Below are positions 1 to 11,513 of a DNA stretch of 64,000 bases, one piece after another. The stretch's first letter is position 1. Each line of letters begins with the position of its first letter. Source of the stretch: Nemertoderma westbladi (lineage: Eukaryota; Xenacoelomorpha; Nemertodermatida; Nemertodermatidae). The notes below the pieces were generated by a model that saw only the letters and a list, made by a program, of their open reading frames with translations, was not told where the DNA came from and did no database searches. The position numbers and the translations under genes were made by a program. Where the stretch lies: assembly GCA_032718475.1 (NCBI GenBank), contig JAUCBJ010001180.1:62001-126000 (forward strand), in the 5' to 3' direction.

Positions 1-2
1 CA

Positions 3-785
3 TACTCCTCAGATAATGACGATATTAACCAATTATATGACGAGGAAAATACAATCGACCTCCTCACCAAAAATAAAACTTGGTTAAACCAAGTAAACTT
101 GTGCCATCTCATCGATCAACATGGCGGACAATTCACATATAATGACGAATTAAACGAAGTGATAGATCGATACAACAATAAAATCCGTGATGAACATGCC
201 GTACGATTCTTTACTCAAGAAGCCGTAGAGCCTAATTCCTACGACAAAGCTTTGTCCGTTGAGGAAGAGGGAGCCAAGCAGATTCAGGAAACGACAATTT
301 GTTATCTGAAAGACGAGGGTCGCTATGAGATTGGTCTTCCGTTCAGACGGCGAGAACCCATCTTTATAAATAACAGACCTTTAGCGGAAAAGAGAATCGC
401 GCAACTACATCGGTGTCTTACGGCCAACGTTCCAGCCAGGGAAATGTATAAAACCCAGCTGAAGAAATTTATCGATAAAGGATACGCGGAGCGAGTACCG
501 GAAGAAACACCCATAACAGAGAGAACGTATTATCTAACACATCGTTACGTTCCCAATCCCGGTAAACCCAACGAAGTCCGGGTAGTGCTCGACGGCTCCG
601 CCCTTTACATGGGTCAATCCCTGAACTCAGAATTATTGCCGGGACCCAACTTACTCCAATCCTTGTTGGGAATACTATTAAGATTGCGGCAATATTCTAT
701 CGCTTTCGCTTCGGATATAGAAGGCATGTTCTTACAAGTCAAGGCGCTGGATAGGGATCGAGACAGCCTACGATTTCTGTGGTAG
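3..785 (+). pseudogene. BEL/Pao retrotransposon pol fragment: linker and N-terminal reverse transcriptase
   Basis: The frame is open from the left edge of the window to a TAG at 783-785, so the 5' end lies outside. The protein has the BEL/Pao layout: a region with GRYEIGLPFRR, then KGYAERVPEE, then the RT start with VRVVLDGSALYMGQSLN and SDIEGMFLQV. In this family these fingers and palm residues lead into a YVDD-type active site. The frame breaks at LRFLW followed by TAG, where related elements continue with a second tryptophan and PDGD; here PEGD follows the stop. That is a point nonsense change inside the RT domain, so this copy is dead. No signal or host gene is associated. Family identification is by motif recognition and is firm at the superfamily level. 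Confidence 0.85.
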
Positions 786-1786
786 CCTGAAGGAGACCTC
801 AACCAAAAACCGGTGGAGTACTGGATGACCATGTTGATGCTTGTTCAGTAGTGCGTACCACTGCTGATGACAACCGAGACGCCTTCTCAAAAGCAGTTAT
901 CGACAACATCAAACGGGATATATACATGGACGACAATTTAAAGTCCCTCCCATCGGTGGAAGAAGCCATTGATGTTGCCAAGGGAACAGTGGAAGGAAGT
1001 CGGAAGGTGGACCCGACTTCCTAGGTAAAGAAGAGGAGGAATGGCCCCCTCATCTCACCACGGCGGAGATCAGACAAGCCAAGGGAGCGGAGAAAGTTAA
1101 ACTGAAAACCCGGACGAGTATATCAAAGCTGTTTAAGCCAGCGATAGATCTGTCTGTGCTACACACCACCGGTGATGCAACTGTGGATCTAAATTCATCC
1201 ATGGATGCTACTTGAACTATAAATAAATCCGTTATAGAAATCAGAGAAAGAGACTGGAAATCTGGAACACCAGGCATCTCCCAAGGACTCTCTCCTCTCC
1301 TACAAAGGGCGATAGATCATTACAGCTCCTGGAATCGGCTTTGCAAGGCCATTGTGTATCTGAAAAGATGTTTCCATCATCACTATTCCAGGACAAAGAT
1401 CGCTAATGATACCGCTCCAGTAGTAGCTGAAAAGGTCTACGCTACAACTTCGAACAAAGTGGTTTGCGCTGCAAGAAAACGTCAGCGCCGGAGACATGGT
1501 CCTTATCGTGGAATCAGATCTTCCCCGTAAGAGGTGGCAGACAGGTCGTATCATCGAGACTCATATATCCGATGATGGTTTAGTGCGATCGTTAGAACTC
1601 GTTGTCATGCGACGTAACTTTAAGAAACCTGGAATTGTGTTCAAAACGCAACAACTTAATCGCCCGGTTGGTTGTTTATGTTTACTGGAAAGAGACCGAG
1701 AGTTGTCTGGTAACTATGGAAGGCAAGAGACTCTTCCCACGACCACCTCCCTATTCCAACAAACATCTAGGGACTCCCCAATGTAA
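786..1786 (+). pseudogene. BEL/Pao pol remnant: RT active site, pre-integrase linker and integrase C-terminal tail, internally deleted
   Basis: This continues the same element in broken frames. IYMDDNLKSLPS near 919-950 is the RT active-site region (xMDD). A stretch near 1300-1370 containing LLQRAIDHYSSWNRLCKAI resembles the conserved segment just before the BEL/Pao integrase. From about 1465 the frame with GDMVLIVESDLPRKRWQTGRI is the integrase C-terminal DUF5641-type tail, ending by 1786. RNase H and the integrase zinc and catalytic core should lie between these blocks. There is no room for them, so the copy has large internal deletions as well as frameshifts. Confidence 0.75.
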
Positions 1787-2316
1787 CAGCGTTTGGAATG
1801 GGTGTGTGTATATTATTTATTTTTTATTTTTATATTTATGTATGTATTATTATGTCATTGTCATTTCTATTATTATAATCATTTTCTTTAATTTTATTTA
1901 GTAGAATAATATTTTAACGATTATTCAGTAGATTAGTGCAATATATTTCGTGTTTTATTACTTAATTACTTAGTATAATATATTTCGTTAACAGCGAGAA
2001 ATAATTTCATTTTCTCTTTCCTTACTGTCCGTATCCTACTATAAATACGTGACTACAGTAAGATGAAATGTCAGTACTTATTAAAGTACAATATACCGCC
2101 CCTACTATACTTAAGTATTATTGGTAATTAGAGTATTAGGAATGCAAAGTTCAGATCCTCGTGTCTCGGCTAAACCAAGCTCTGGGTAGACCTTGGAAAC
2201 GACTTGCCTCTTCTCACTGACATTGCTTCTTGCAATATTGCTCTCATATCGTATCTTAAATAATACATATAGTAGAAAGATGTCCATTTAATAGTAGCGT
2301 TGAAGCGCGCGCAAAT
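1787..2316. other. AT-rich non-coding stretch after the BEL/Pao remnant, possible degraded 3' LTR
   Basis: No gene is visible. The sequence TGTAACAG at 1782 directly follows the pol tail, where a 3' LTR would be expected to start with TG. There is no second LTR in the window to compare, so the LTR reading is only an inference. Confidence 0.25.
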
Positions 2317-2672
2317 TAAATCTGTTAAACTTTTGACCATCTGAAATTCTAGTCGATTAAGATATCGCGGCACCCACCGATATACTTGAAAGACAAAGTT
2401 CTAGAATCAGTGGTTAAGGTCCCCAGACATGTTTTGGGATAAATCGGTGCCCATCCTAAATATTAAATATTAAATATTTGATAAATATTTACAACGTTTG
2501 TTATAACAAATGTTAAAATAGAGGAAATGCTAACAAATCTGTTAAACCTTTAGATCCTCTAAAATTCTAGTCGATTAAGATATCGTAGTACTTACCGATA
2601 CTCTTAAAGGACAAAATTCTGGAATTAAGGATCCTAGTCCCCAGACATGTTCTGGAATAAAACTGTGTCTAT
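2317..2672. repeat. Diverged direct repeat pair, about 139 bp each, 217-bp period
   Basis: Two imperfect copies, 2317-2455 and 2534-2672, share ATCTGTTAAAC, then ATTCTAGTCGATTAAGATAT, then CCCCAGACATGTT. The spacer is AT-rich. No ORF is conserved between copies, so this is a non-coding tandem or element-derived repeat. Confidence 0.7.
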
Positions 2673-3420
2673 TTTAATATCAAATAATAAAATTCACAGG
2701 AATAAATTTTTAAATTCATATCCTCTCATGAATTTAATAAATTGTCATTTTATACAATTTATAAACATTCCCAAAATTCCATTAATTAATAGATCATGGG
2801 AGCGGATCATGTATAAGGGGAATATTGACAATTAAAAGAGTCACTATTATATAGCATCCCAGATCTGTATGCATGAGAAATACCCTAATTCTACCGCTAG
2901 CTTTGCATAATGTCACCATAGTAACAACCACACTAGAATTAGAAGTGAGTTTAAAGAACAATAGAAAGCTTGCCCCATTGAATAGCATGCATAATAAATA
3001 GCACTTGCTAGTATCTAGGGATACATAATAATAACGTGGCATTCTGAAAGGCATCTGACTAACGGACAAATGGCCCTAATTTGTACAAATTGTGGCAGGA
3101 ATGTGGAATTTGTGTATTTATAGGATATAGGTGAATGTTGCTACTAAAGTGTGTTTACAGTAGCAAGTTGCAGTTGTGAAAGTTACCCTGCATCTGTAGC
3201 AAGTACCTCCAGTATATTCAAGCCCTTGGGACGGACAGTGGAGTGACTCGCGATGGTTATTGTTGTCGTTGTGTGGCTACTACGTTGGCGAGAGGCACAG
3301 CGATGACAGTACATCAACGCTTAGGATCTCAGGGCTGACCGGGGGCATAGAGGGGAAGGCAGCGACGCCCGCTAGCCTTATTATTATTAACTATAATATC
3401 GATAAACTCATATAGCAGCT
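2673..3420. other. Non-coding stretch before the decayed ORF; no gene seen
   Basis: The first half is AT-rich. From about 3180 it becomes more GC-balanced and could be the leader of the element whose ORF starts at 3421. No LTR pair, promoter or RNA gene could be supported. Confidence 0.3.
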
Positions 3421-4743
3421 ATGACTGAGTTGATAGAAGATGATCTTGGTATCAGGGAGCGATATACCCTACCACTGCAAGCATTTGTTGATAGTTTGAT
3501 AAGCGGCGACGCTAGTCAACACACGACGGAAGACGATGGCCGTTATATCGAACTGCCAATGTCAAAGTAACAGCTCAAGCGTGAATTGGACTATAGAAAA
3601 TTCACCGCTCGCTATACGCATCGTAATGGCACATATATGGACTTCTTAACTACTGGTCATCCTATCGATTTACACGATATGGACAATGTAGACACCAAAA
3701 GGGAAATGATTCTATTTAAATATCATGCCCAGCGGAGTCGGAATGATAAACTGAGAATTGAACATGAAAATTCTATTCGAAACCGTCTCGAAAGAGAAGA
3801 TGTTGAAGAACCGGATAAACGTAGTGACTTCAACGAATATTTAGAATTCTTGAGAGAAACTTATCTCAATGTAGCTAGTCAACAAAATCTAGAAACTTGA
3901 TATCCTCAAGGTATACATCATAACCCTATGATAGAACTCAAATGACTCTATTTTACTGTGATGTATCTTACCGCCGATCGACCGCTACCTGTTGTATAGG
4001 ATAGCTTCGAACAGATGGAGGAATATTGTAAAACTGGAGAAAGATCACCAGCGTTTCCCTTACAAGACATGCGTCTTTGGTATTACTGCGATGAATGCCC
4101 TAGACCCAATCAACAAACGGAAAGACATAAACATCCGCGGAGACGTTGCGCTAAACACAGTTTTACTCGCTATACTTATGGGAGTTTTGAGTGAAACTTG
4201 TTCGACATACCACCTACGCTCACTCGACTCAAACGATCCTTAAGTAAACCAATTATCAGAGTTCCGGAATACTTGGTCAGACCTCCTCATTCCCTGGTGC
4301 GACCTCAGACTCTTGATCCTGATAGTATGATGGATCCTCCTGAGTTGTACTCATTGTTCAAAGACCTAGTGTTACCCGAACAATTAGTCGGTGGCATTCC
4401 GGTTGCGGGCTCTCTAGACATTCGCCCATCCTACCTAGCCGGATTGGGATGCGGACATTTAATATCGCCGTTCAACCCGTATAATTGTCCCGGTTTAACT
4501 TCGATACAACCTGTCACCGAGGTGGAGGAAAGCGTTATACGAAACGCGCTAGACACTATTCGGCAAAAGATCGGAAAGGGAACCTACGATTGTTTAGACA
4601 AACGTAAATTGCAACAACAAGTCCAAGCGGTAAAAAAATTGGCTTTACCCCAGTTCGATCATAAAATCCAGAATCTTGAAGAAGATATCGAACTTGGACG
4701 TACATACTCTCTACAAGAGTTCTTAGACGAACGCTTTCAATGA
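3421..4743 (+). pseudogene. Unrecognised decayed ORF, 5' part, single frame with several in-frame stops
   Basis: An ATG at 3421 starts MTELIEDDLGIRERYTLP. The same frame reads as protein-like sequence through to 4743, interrupted by TAA at 3568, TGA at 3898, TGA and TAG in 3940-3996, TGA at 4192 and TGA at 4741. Between 4040 and 4150 it has a Cys/His-rich segment (YCDECPRP, then H, H, C, H) that could be a small zinc finger. The part after 4198 is rich in proline and charged residues, with a coiled-coil-like end. I do not recognise the family. A decayed ORF of a mobile element is more likely than a cellular gene because there are no introns and it sits in a field of elements. It resumes after the LINE insertion at 7029. 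Confidence 0.5.
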
Positions 4744-4919
4744 CAAGCGGAGGAGAATCAGCTCGAAGAGAAACATATCGAAATGGATGAGAGAGAAGAA
4801 GCAGCTTTAGCCCAACCTGAAGCTCAAATACTTATGACTGATCTCTATTCCAAAACCATCATTCATCCTTCGATGGTTCCCCATTTCAGAGACAAATTAT
4901 TCACTATAGCACAACCCCA
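4620..4919. repeat. Left copy of the 300-bp target-site duplication of the LINE
   Basis: This 300-bp block is repeated, as far as I can read without a mismatch, at 7029-7328. The two copies abut the LINE at 4920 and 7028. The sequence belongs to the interrupted ORF, so it is duplicated target DNA and not part of the element. Confidence 0.9.
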
Positions 4920-7028
4920 CTACTACTACTACTACTAGGATCGGCATGCTGCATTGCAGCTGCATTTTTAAGAATGCTGTGCCGGCTTGTCAACAAAATT
5001 GCACCGCCACAACTCCCTATCACCCATGACATTTGCTAGATCATCCGCATCTTTAAGGCCAGTGTCCTTTAAGATGCGTCTCAAGAAAGTCATGGGCTGT
5101 CCACCATGCTTATTCACTCCATGAGGCTGCCAAAGTACAAGATTATGCACTGGCTGGTCCTCACGGCGAAAGCAATGTCCTGCAAAGCGGAGGCGATTTT
5201 GTTCTAGTGTCAAGCTTGGGGGAACCAATGCGACACCTCCAATGTTATATAGTGTCTGGTTGGAGATGTGTGCATTGTACTTGACACAATGTACCCGGCG
5301 TAGCATTCTTGTGAATGTGCCATCCAGAGATTTGGTGTCCTCAGCAGTTAGAGCCCAGCATGGACTCCCGTAGAGGAGTACTGGAACTACTGCTGCTCTA
5401 AATAATCGGACCTTAAGTTTCCGATTAATTCTAGGTGACTTCCAACTCCTGGAAAGCCTATTCAAGGCTGCCCATGCCTTTCCCTTACGTATTCGAAGGT
5501 CCTCACCTGACTTCCGGATCCATGATCCCAGGTAACAGAAGTCGTCCACATGCTCAAGCATACCATCCTTTGAGCTTATGCTCATCCGATCAGAGACTTG
5601 CTGAGGACTTTCAAAGTTAACTGTCAGAATTTTGGTCTTTCTGGAGTTAATAAAAAGACCAACACTAGAAGCAGCATGTTCTAATGAGCTGAGGAGCCGT
5701 TGGGCTCCCTCTAATGATTCTGAGAGTACTCCTAAGTCATCAGCAAAGTCTAGATCAGTTAGGTACTTGGCAGGATTTCCTCGACTTCTGGAGCCAGTAG
5801 GTGGAGTTATCATCACCCCATCATCATTATGATGATCTAAGGACATGCGTAGAACATAGTCAACCACAATAATGAACAAGAATGGTGCAAGTGTGTCTCC
5901 TTGGAGGACGCCCCATAACACTTCAAATGGTTCTGTGTCACCGTCAACAGTAGACACAAATGTTGTCGAACCATCGTATACTGATCTGATTGCTGCAATA
6001 ATTTCATCAGGAATCCCATATAATGAAAGTATGCTGAACATACGTGAGCGAGAGACTGAATCAAAGGCCTTGAAGAAGTCAACAAAGATAACAGCCAGAT
6101 GCCTGTCTTTCTTTTTTGATAACTCTTCAATTATCATTCTAAGTGCCAAAATGGGCTCCATGGTCCCACGACCTTTACGGAACCCATTCTGATTTCCACG
6201 TAGCAGTCTCTCAATGGGATCCCTGATGCGATTTAATAGAATTCTATTGTATAGTTTTGCAGCAATCGAGATCAATGAGATTCCCCGAAAAGAACCATAG
6301 AGTGTTAGGTTGCCCTTCTTGGGAACTGGCACCAACTTGTTTGTTTTCATTTCTTGTGGGACTCTTGTTGTACGGTACATGTCTACTATGATGGGATAGA
6401 TGAGCTTTAAACACTCAGGTATTTTAAAGACCTCAGGGGGAACACCATCTACTCCACTGGCACGATTGGTCTTAATGCTCTTTGCAGCAGCCTTCACTTC
6501 TGCAAAGGAGATATCGCCAATGGTAATATCTGGGAGTACAGACTCAGACACTTTTACTTCTATAAAGTTATCAGGCAATACCCTGTCATTATTGAGGAGC
6601 TTTTCAAAGTGGGCTTTCCAACCATTGAGGCGATCGGCTGGTGATTCAGCCTTAACCTTGGTGGTTGGTTGGCTTTTCCGCCCAGTAAGCAGATTGATCG
6701 ATTTCCATGCCTGGGATGATTGCCTGCTGTCGTCAGCATCATTGATGGCATCAACCTGTTGGTTTATTAGCTCCTGTAGATTAACAGAGTACTGCCTGTT
6801 CAGGGACCTAGATGCAGCCTTAACTGCATTCTTGGCCGCTGTAGTCTGTTTGAGTCGGGACTCTTTCTGCGCCTTATGAAGGTCATTTCGGCACTTCTGA
6901 ATTTTGTTGTCAGTCCAGGGGGCCCTTTTCCTGTTTCGAGGGTATACAGGAACTGTTTCTGCAGCTGCTAACTTAACTGCTTCTGTAAAGGCAGTGTAGC
7001 CCTCACAGTGATCTACAGGGTGATCTAC
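4920..7028 (-). mobile_element. RTE-like non-LTR retrotransposon, copy A, 5'-truncated, with a (TAG)n tail
   Basis: On the minus strand the element ends in a run of TAG trinucleotides (CTA repeats at 4920-4938 on the plus strand). A repeated trinucleotide 3' tail is usual for RTE-type LINEs. It starts inside coding sequence at 7028, so the endonuclease is missing. Both sides carry the same 300-bp duplicated target. Three further copies are in the window: 13033-13598 (+), 24961-25544 (-) and 47206-49183 (-). The perfect-looking duplication and the open reading frame mark it as a recent insertion. Confidence 0.88.
4968..7026 (-). CDS. Non-LTR reverse transcriptase, 5'-truncated ORF (about 686 codons)
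   Basis: The frame is open from the element's truncated 5' end at about 7026 to the stop at 4968; no true start codon remains. RT blocks in order are NRASGVDGVPPEVFK, LVPVPKKGN, NQNGFRKGRGTMEP, VIFVDFFKAFDSVSR, GVLQGDTLAPFLF and the catalytic LDFADDLG. The C-terminal region has LLYGSPCWALTAEDTKSL, FTRMLRRVHCVKYN and RLRFAGHCFRRED, typical of RTE-type elements in invertebrates. Upstream of the RT lies a basic linker (YPRNRKRAPWTDNKIQKC). The enzyme would copy its RNA at a nicked target. Without the N-terminal AP endonuclease this copy is not autonomous. Confidence 0.88.
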
Positions 7029-7328
7029 AGTCCAAGCGGTAAAAAAATTGGCTTTACCCCAGTTCGATCATAAAATCCAGAATCTTGAAGAAGATATCGA
7101 ACTTGGACGTACATACTCTCTACAAGAGTTCTTAGACGAACGCTTTCAATGACAAGCGGAGGAGAATCAGCTCGAAGAGAAACATATCGAAATGGATGAG
7201 AGAGAAGAAGCAGCTTTAGCCCAACCTGAAGCTCAAATACTTATGACTGATCTCTATTCCAAAACCATCATTCATCCTTCGATGGTTCCCCATTTCAGAG
7301 ACAAATTATTCACTATAGCACAACCCCA
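7029..7328. repeat. Right copy of the 300-bp target-site duplication
   Basis: Same sequence as 4620-4919. After 7328 the interrupted ORF continues with ACTGGTTGATAT, whereas the left copy runs into the element's CTA repeat. This fixes the duplication boundary. Confidence 0.9.
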
Positions 7329-8202
7329 ACTGGTTGATATCAACTTAACTGACACTCCTATGTTACAACTTCCGCCAATCGAGGCTGCTCGTGTCGACGG
7401 TATACTCGTTGAACCTCCGGACAATCGAGTGGATCTTGTCCGTCGTATGGTACACGAGGTCAACCTATGCGCTAGACCTTTACCGAACTCATTTTATGGG
7501 ATCAAAGATCACCCCTATTATGTCCATTTAACTCAATATTATATGGTGAAACCAGAAGATCCTACACACAGTTTAAAGTTTCTACCATTGATAAATCCCC
7601 TCGATCTTGATGAACTCGAACAACCACAAAAACATTTAGATCAATTGGTTAAAGTAAACTCATTCAGAAAACCTTATAATGTTTCAAGAATAGAAAAGGA
7701 GGTAATACCTCCGTATAATCTCGATGGATTTATTAAAACTCGATTAGTCCATTGGAATTTATATGTATTGTTCAAGGAATAAAGAATACGTTGACTTGTT
7801 CATAAAATCACATCCTAAGTTACAAGAAGTTCATAGAAGACCATATGAATATAAAGCCAGAGAACGCGAATTAGAGAGAACAATCAAACCGAGGAAATTT
7901 CTCACTACACACAGTCAACCTACCGCTGTCGTGCAAACGACCCATCAAGGACCAGTAAGAGTTGCCGTCCTGAAACGAGCTCTAAAGGTTGTTTGCCCTC
8001 GTTCCACCGATGTCGAAATCGACCAACCGGGTACCTCGACCGGCGGATACACCGACCGTATTCAAAACCTTCTGATGCAATCGTATTGCACCCTTCCCCC
8101 ACGAGTTATAGCCCTCCTAGTAAAGTGGCTCGCCTCAAAGAGAAAAGGACTCTTACTAGTCTCAAAAAACTTCGTAAATGCTGTTTGCGAAAGAAGGACT
8201 GA
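7029..8202 (+). pseudogene. Unrecognised decayed ORF, 3' part
   Basis: This continues the ORF of 3421-4743. The frame containing MDEREEAALAQPEAQILM is open from 7192 to 7782 and includes VRRMVHEVNLCARPLPNSFY. It then shifts near 7780 into the frame with NKEYVDLFIKSHPKLQEV and near 8060 into a third frame ending in a basic tail, LKKLRKCCLRKKD, with a stop at 8202. The basic end would suit nucleic-acid binding, but that is inference. No known domain was recognised. Frameshifts and stops show it is not functional. Confidence 0.45.
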
Positions 8203-8292
8203 TAGTTTAAAGTATTTTTATATTTTAGAAACTGTGATTTTTTATATTTTATAGACTTAAATCCCACTTTCTGGGAGCGGTGTAAAAGCTTT

Positions 8293-8983
8293 CTGATTTT
8301 GATCATATATAAGGAGTATTGCAACTGACACACGCAACCGCAACTTTTGCGGACATAACAAGTCATTTTTACGCAATGCGCAGAATACTCTAAAATAGCC
8401 CTAAAATTGTTCAACTACGCGTCGGACAGAAATTAGAACCAAGATGACGAAATCTGTCAGCTGATTCTTTGTGTACGTGGAGATTCCTTTGTTTGAGCCT
8501 ATTCAGCCAATCAGAGCAATCTTCCCAGTTATGCCAGTAGAGATCTATATGCGCAGTTATAGTTTTTCTGAGAATTAGATTCCTCTCAGGATTCTGTACT
8601 AAGTACGGACGTTTCAGAATTTGGCCCAAGAACATCTGATGGCCTTAGTTATAAGAATGTAAATCTATTAACAAACAAACCTCACTCATTTCATACAAAT
8701 CTAATCATACTGAACTTCATGAACACATACTGACTGTTCACCCCACTGTTTTAATGCTGTTTATATTGTGTTAATTGCTGTTTATATTAATGGATGTTAT
8801 ATTTGGAGAATACCGATAAATAATCGTAAACCCCTCAACTTTCTTGATTACTGAGGTAAGCGGAGGAAGGGTCTACCGGTGGCAACTGTGACTCAAATTA
8901 TAATGGTTTTGTGTGAATTAAATGCTATTTCATAATCCCTACGTGTGTCAGTTGCAATACTCCTTATATATGATCAAAATCAG
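8293..8983. mobile_element. Small element with 42-bp perfect terminal inverted repeats
   Basis: Positions 8293-8334 and 8942-8983 are exact reverse complements over 42 bp; the motif TATATAAGGAGTATTGCAAC is visible in the left copy. The 607-bp interior has no ORF. The size fits a non-autonomous DNA element (MITE). I found no clear target duplication, so superfamily is open. Confidence 0.65.
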
Positions 8984-9399
8984 TGACGGTCGGCAAATTA
9001 GTGTGAATTAGTGTAAATTAGTGTGAAGTAGTGTGAAGTCGTATGAAGGTTAATAAAGCATCTCCTACAGAATGCGCTATTTACGAAACTCTGTGGCCAT
9101 CTAGTTGTGATTAGTGTAAGTCATAACTCTGTTTTATACTTAAAGCGCCACGTCCTAAAGGAACTGTTAATATTTCCCCGAAAGTAAATGTAGTTGTCAG
9201 AGATTATATAGTAGCGATCAATCGAATAATACAAAGTAGCCTACACCGCAATAACTTCCTAGGGAACCCGAATTCAGTCTCCCACACCGTGGGTCATATG
9301 CCGCGCACGGACTGGCTTCGGCGGATGTAAATTCAGTACACCAGGTAATTGGTAAGGGCAAAAGTCGATTCATAATTAAAAGACATTTAAATTGGCAGG
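8984..9399. other. Non-coding stretch, possible remains of the neighbouring Ty3 element's 3' end
   Basis: It starts with short GTGTGAATTAGTGTAAATTA repeats. No gene is seen. It lies where the integrase and 3' LTR of the minus-strand Ty3 relic should be, but no integrase motif is readable and no matching LTR was found near 12700-13030. Confidence 0.3.
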
Positions 9400-10761
9400 T
9401 TAAACTGCTAAAGGTCTAAAAGTGCGAACACTCTGGCCGTAGAGTGCCAGGTCGTTGTCGGTTGAAAGTTCTTCCCGAATGGACCAATAAGGAGCCACTC
9501 CAGGGAGGTCGCGGGAAGTTAGTGGAAAGCCAGATTGGATTGACTGAAGTAGGTCAACATAGTCTGGGTCGCCCCGGGCTGTCCGACAGATGGATTCGAG
9601 GATCAAGTCGGGAGATTTATTCATTGGTTCGGGGTTGTCAACGATATCTGCGGCCTTTTGCAGCGTGACCGCATGGATATAAGACGCAATTTCTCCGTCA
9701 TGGATGACATCATCATCAGTCGAGTCATCGACAGGAGCGCGGGACAATGCATCCGGAATCCGGTGTTCTTTACCTTTTTTCCATTTAGTGGTAAATACAA
9801 AGGGACTGAGTTTCGCCTTTAATCGTTGAAGGCGGGCATTGTCCGTGTCGTCTATTGTGTATCTATTAAGTATAGTTACTAAGGGCTGGTGGTCCACAAT
9901 CAAGGTAAAGTGGGGAAGGCCGAGGAGGTGGAGGCGGCATTTCTTTGTGGCCCAGGCGATGGCGAGTAGTTCCAGTTCCACCATCGCGTACCGAGATTCT
10001 GTGTCGGTTATAAATCTGGAGCCACACTCCACTAACTTCCAGGTTTCCTCGTGCAGCTTTAATAATGCATACCCCAGGCCATTCTTCCGGGAGGCGTCGG
10101 TTTGGAGAGAAGTTACGCATTCCGGTTTGAATGGGGCGAGCACGGGTGGAGAAATCAGCGCTCGTTTCATGTTCTCGAATGCGTCCTTGTGATCGCTGTT
10201 CCATAGGAACTGATTAGTCGACCTGAGCAAAGGACGTAGAGGCGTCATAACAGTGGAGATTTCCATCAAGAAGGAGGCTAGTTGCTCTACTAGTCCCACG
10301 AAACTCCGTATGTCCCTTATGTTAGTGGGATGTGGAAAGTCAGCGATGGCGCGGACCTTCGCTGGGTCGGCCCGTATTCCGTCGGCACTGATTATGTATC
10401 CAGCGAATTTCACCTCCCGCAAGGCAAACTGCACTTTATTGGGGTGCAGGGAAATACCCATCTCCCGGCATCGGAGAAGGAAACGGCATATACTGGCAAG
10501 GTGGGCGTCAATCGTATCATCGAAGAGAAGGACATTGTCGACCAGTTTGAGGAGGTTAGGAAGGTCATGAAGGGCATCGTCGCCCCGTTGATTATATTCG
10601 TCCCCACTTGATATTAAACCAATTACACTTCGAAGATGTTTGTACCTCCCCCAGGGGGTTATAAATGTGGTTAGAAGTTGGGTTTTTTCCTCAAACGGTA
10701 TCTGCCAGTACCCCGATGCGGCATCAAAAAACAGAAAAGTACTTTGCAGTCGTTGACACAC
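9400..10761 (-). pseudogene. Ty3 relic: RT palm and RNase H
   Basis: The frame is open for about 450 codons. [20 protein letters not shown] and [12 protein letters not shown] are RT blocks. The active site reads [10 protein letters not shown] where VDD is expected, so a catalytic aspartate is replaced by asparagine. RNase H follows with [33 protein letters not shown] and [14 protein letters not shown], then [14 protein letters not shown]. It ends before any integrase zinc domain. The long open frame with mutated catalytic residues suggests relatively recent death. Confidence 0.75.
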
Positions 10762-10781
10762 CGGAAACTACTACCCGGGGA

Positions 10782-11513
10782 CTAGGGGTGGGGTAGTAGG
10801 GTCGTTTGACCGGGCTGTTTAAGTGACGAAAAATATACGCAGATTCGTAATTTACCATTTGGTTTACGGACAACAGTCATCGGGTGGGCCCAATCGGTGG
10901 GCTCTGTAACCCGTTCGATGATCTGTCGGCGCTCCATATCCCCGAGGAGCGACTGAACTTCATCTCGCAACGCAAACGGAATTGGTCGACAACCATTGGC
11001 ATGGAAGGGTGCCGTGTTATCCTTCAATTCCACCGTCATAGGGTCCCCCACCATGGTTGTAAGGGGTTTCGAATTATTATCGAAAACATCTGCGAATTGG
11101 GCGAGGATCTCATAGCGAGAACGAGAGATAGTTGTCCCGGGGTCGGGGGCCGTTACGGAGTTTATCCGACATTGAGGGAAATCCGGAGGGAGTATATCTA
11201 GTCCCTTGAGAGCAGCGAGGTTTAATATAAGGCCGTCCACCTCCGGGGAGACTACAATTTTCGCCAATGTTGAACCTCCATCGTAATTGATCCGAGCACG
11301 GAATAAGCCATCGACATCGATTGGGAGGTGGTTGGCGGCCTGGAGGTCGGCTGTCGGGTATGGGGTTAAGTCGTCCAGTCGACCACCCATTGCTGCGTAT
11401 TTGTCGTATCCCAACATAGTTGCAGCAACACCGCTGTCTGGGAGTACGCGGCCCCGAACTGTTCTGAAAATTCTACTGGGTTGAAAGTCTGTGCGTCGAA
11501 TATCAACAGTCAT
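10782..11513 (-). pseudogene. Ty3 relic: aspartic protease and start of RT
   Basis: The protease flap and catalytic region is visible as VLPDSGVAATMLGYD, where DSG is the catalytic triad signature. Downstream are GCRPIPFALRDEVQSLL, IIERVTEPTDWAHPMTVVRK and PNGKLRICVYFSSL, the first RT blocks of Ty3 elements. Canonical RTs have ICVD at the last block; here it reads ICVY, losing an aspartate. The frame breaks just after. Confidence 0.7.

Noticed and set aside
5435-6879. Several plus-strand ORFs across the LINE copies (also 47312-49041)
   Set aside because: They are antisense shadows of the RT ORF and recur in each copy at the same place.
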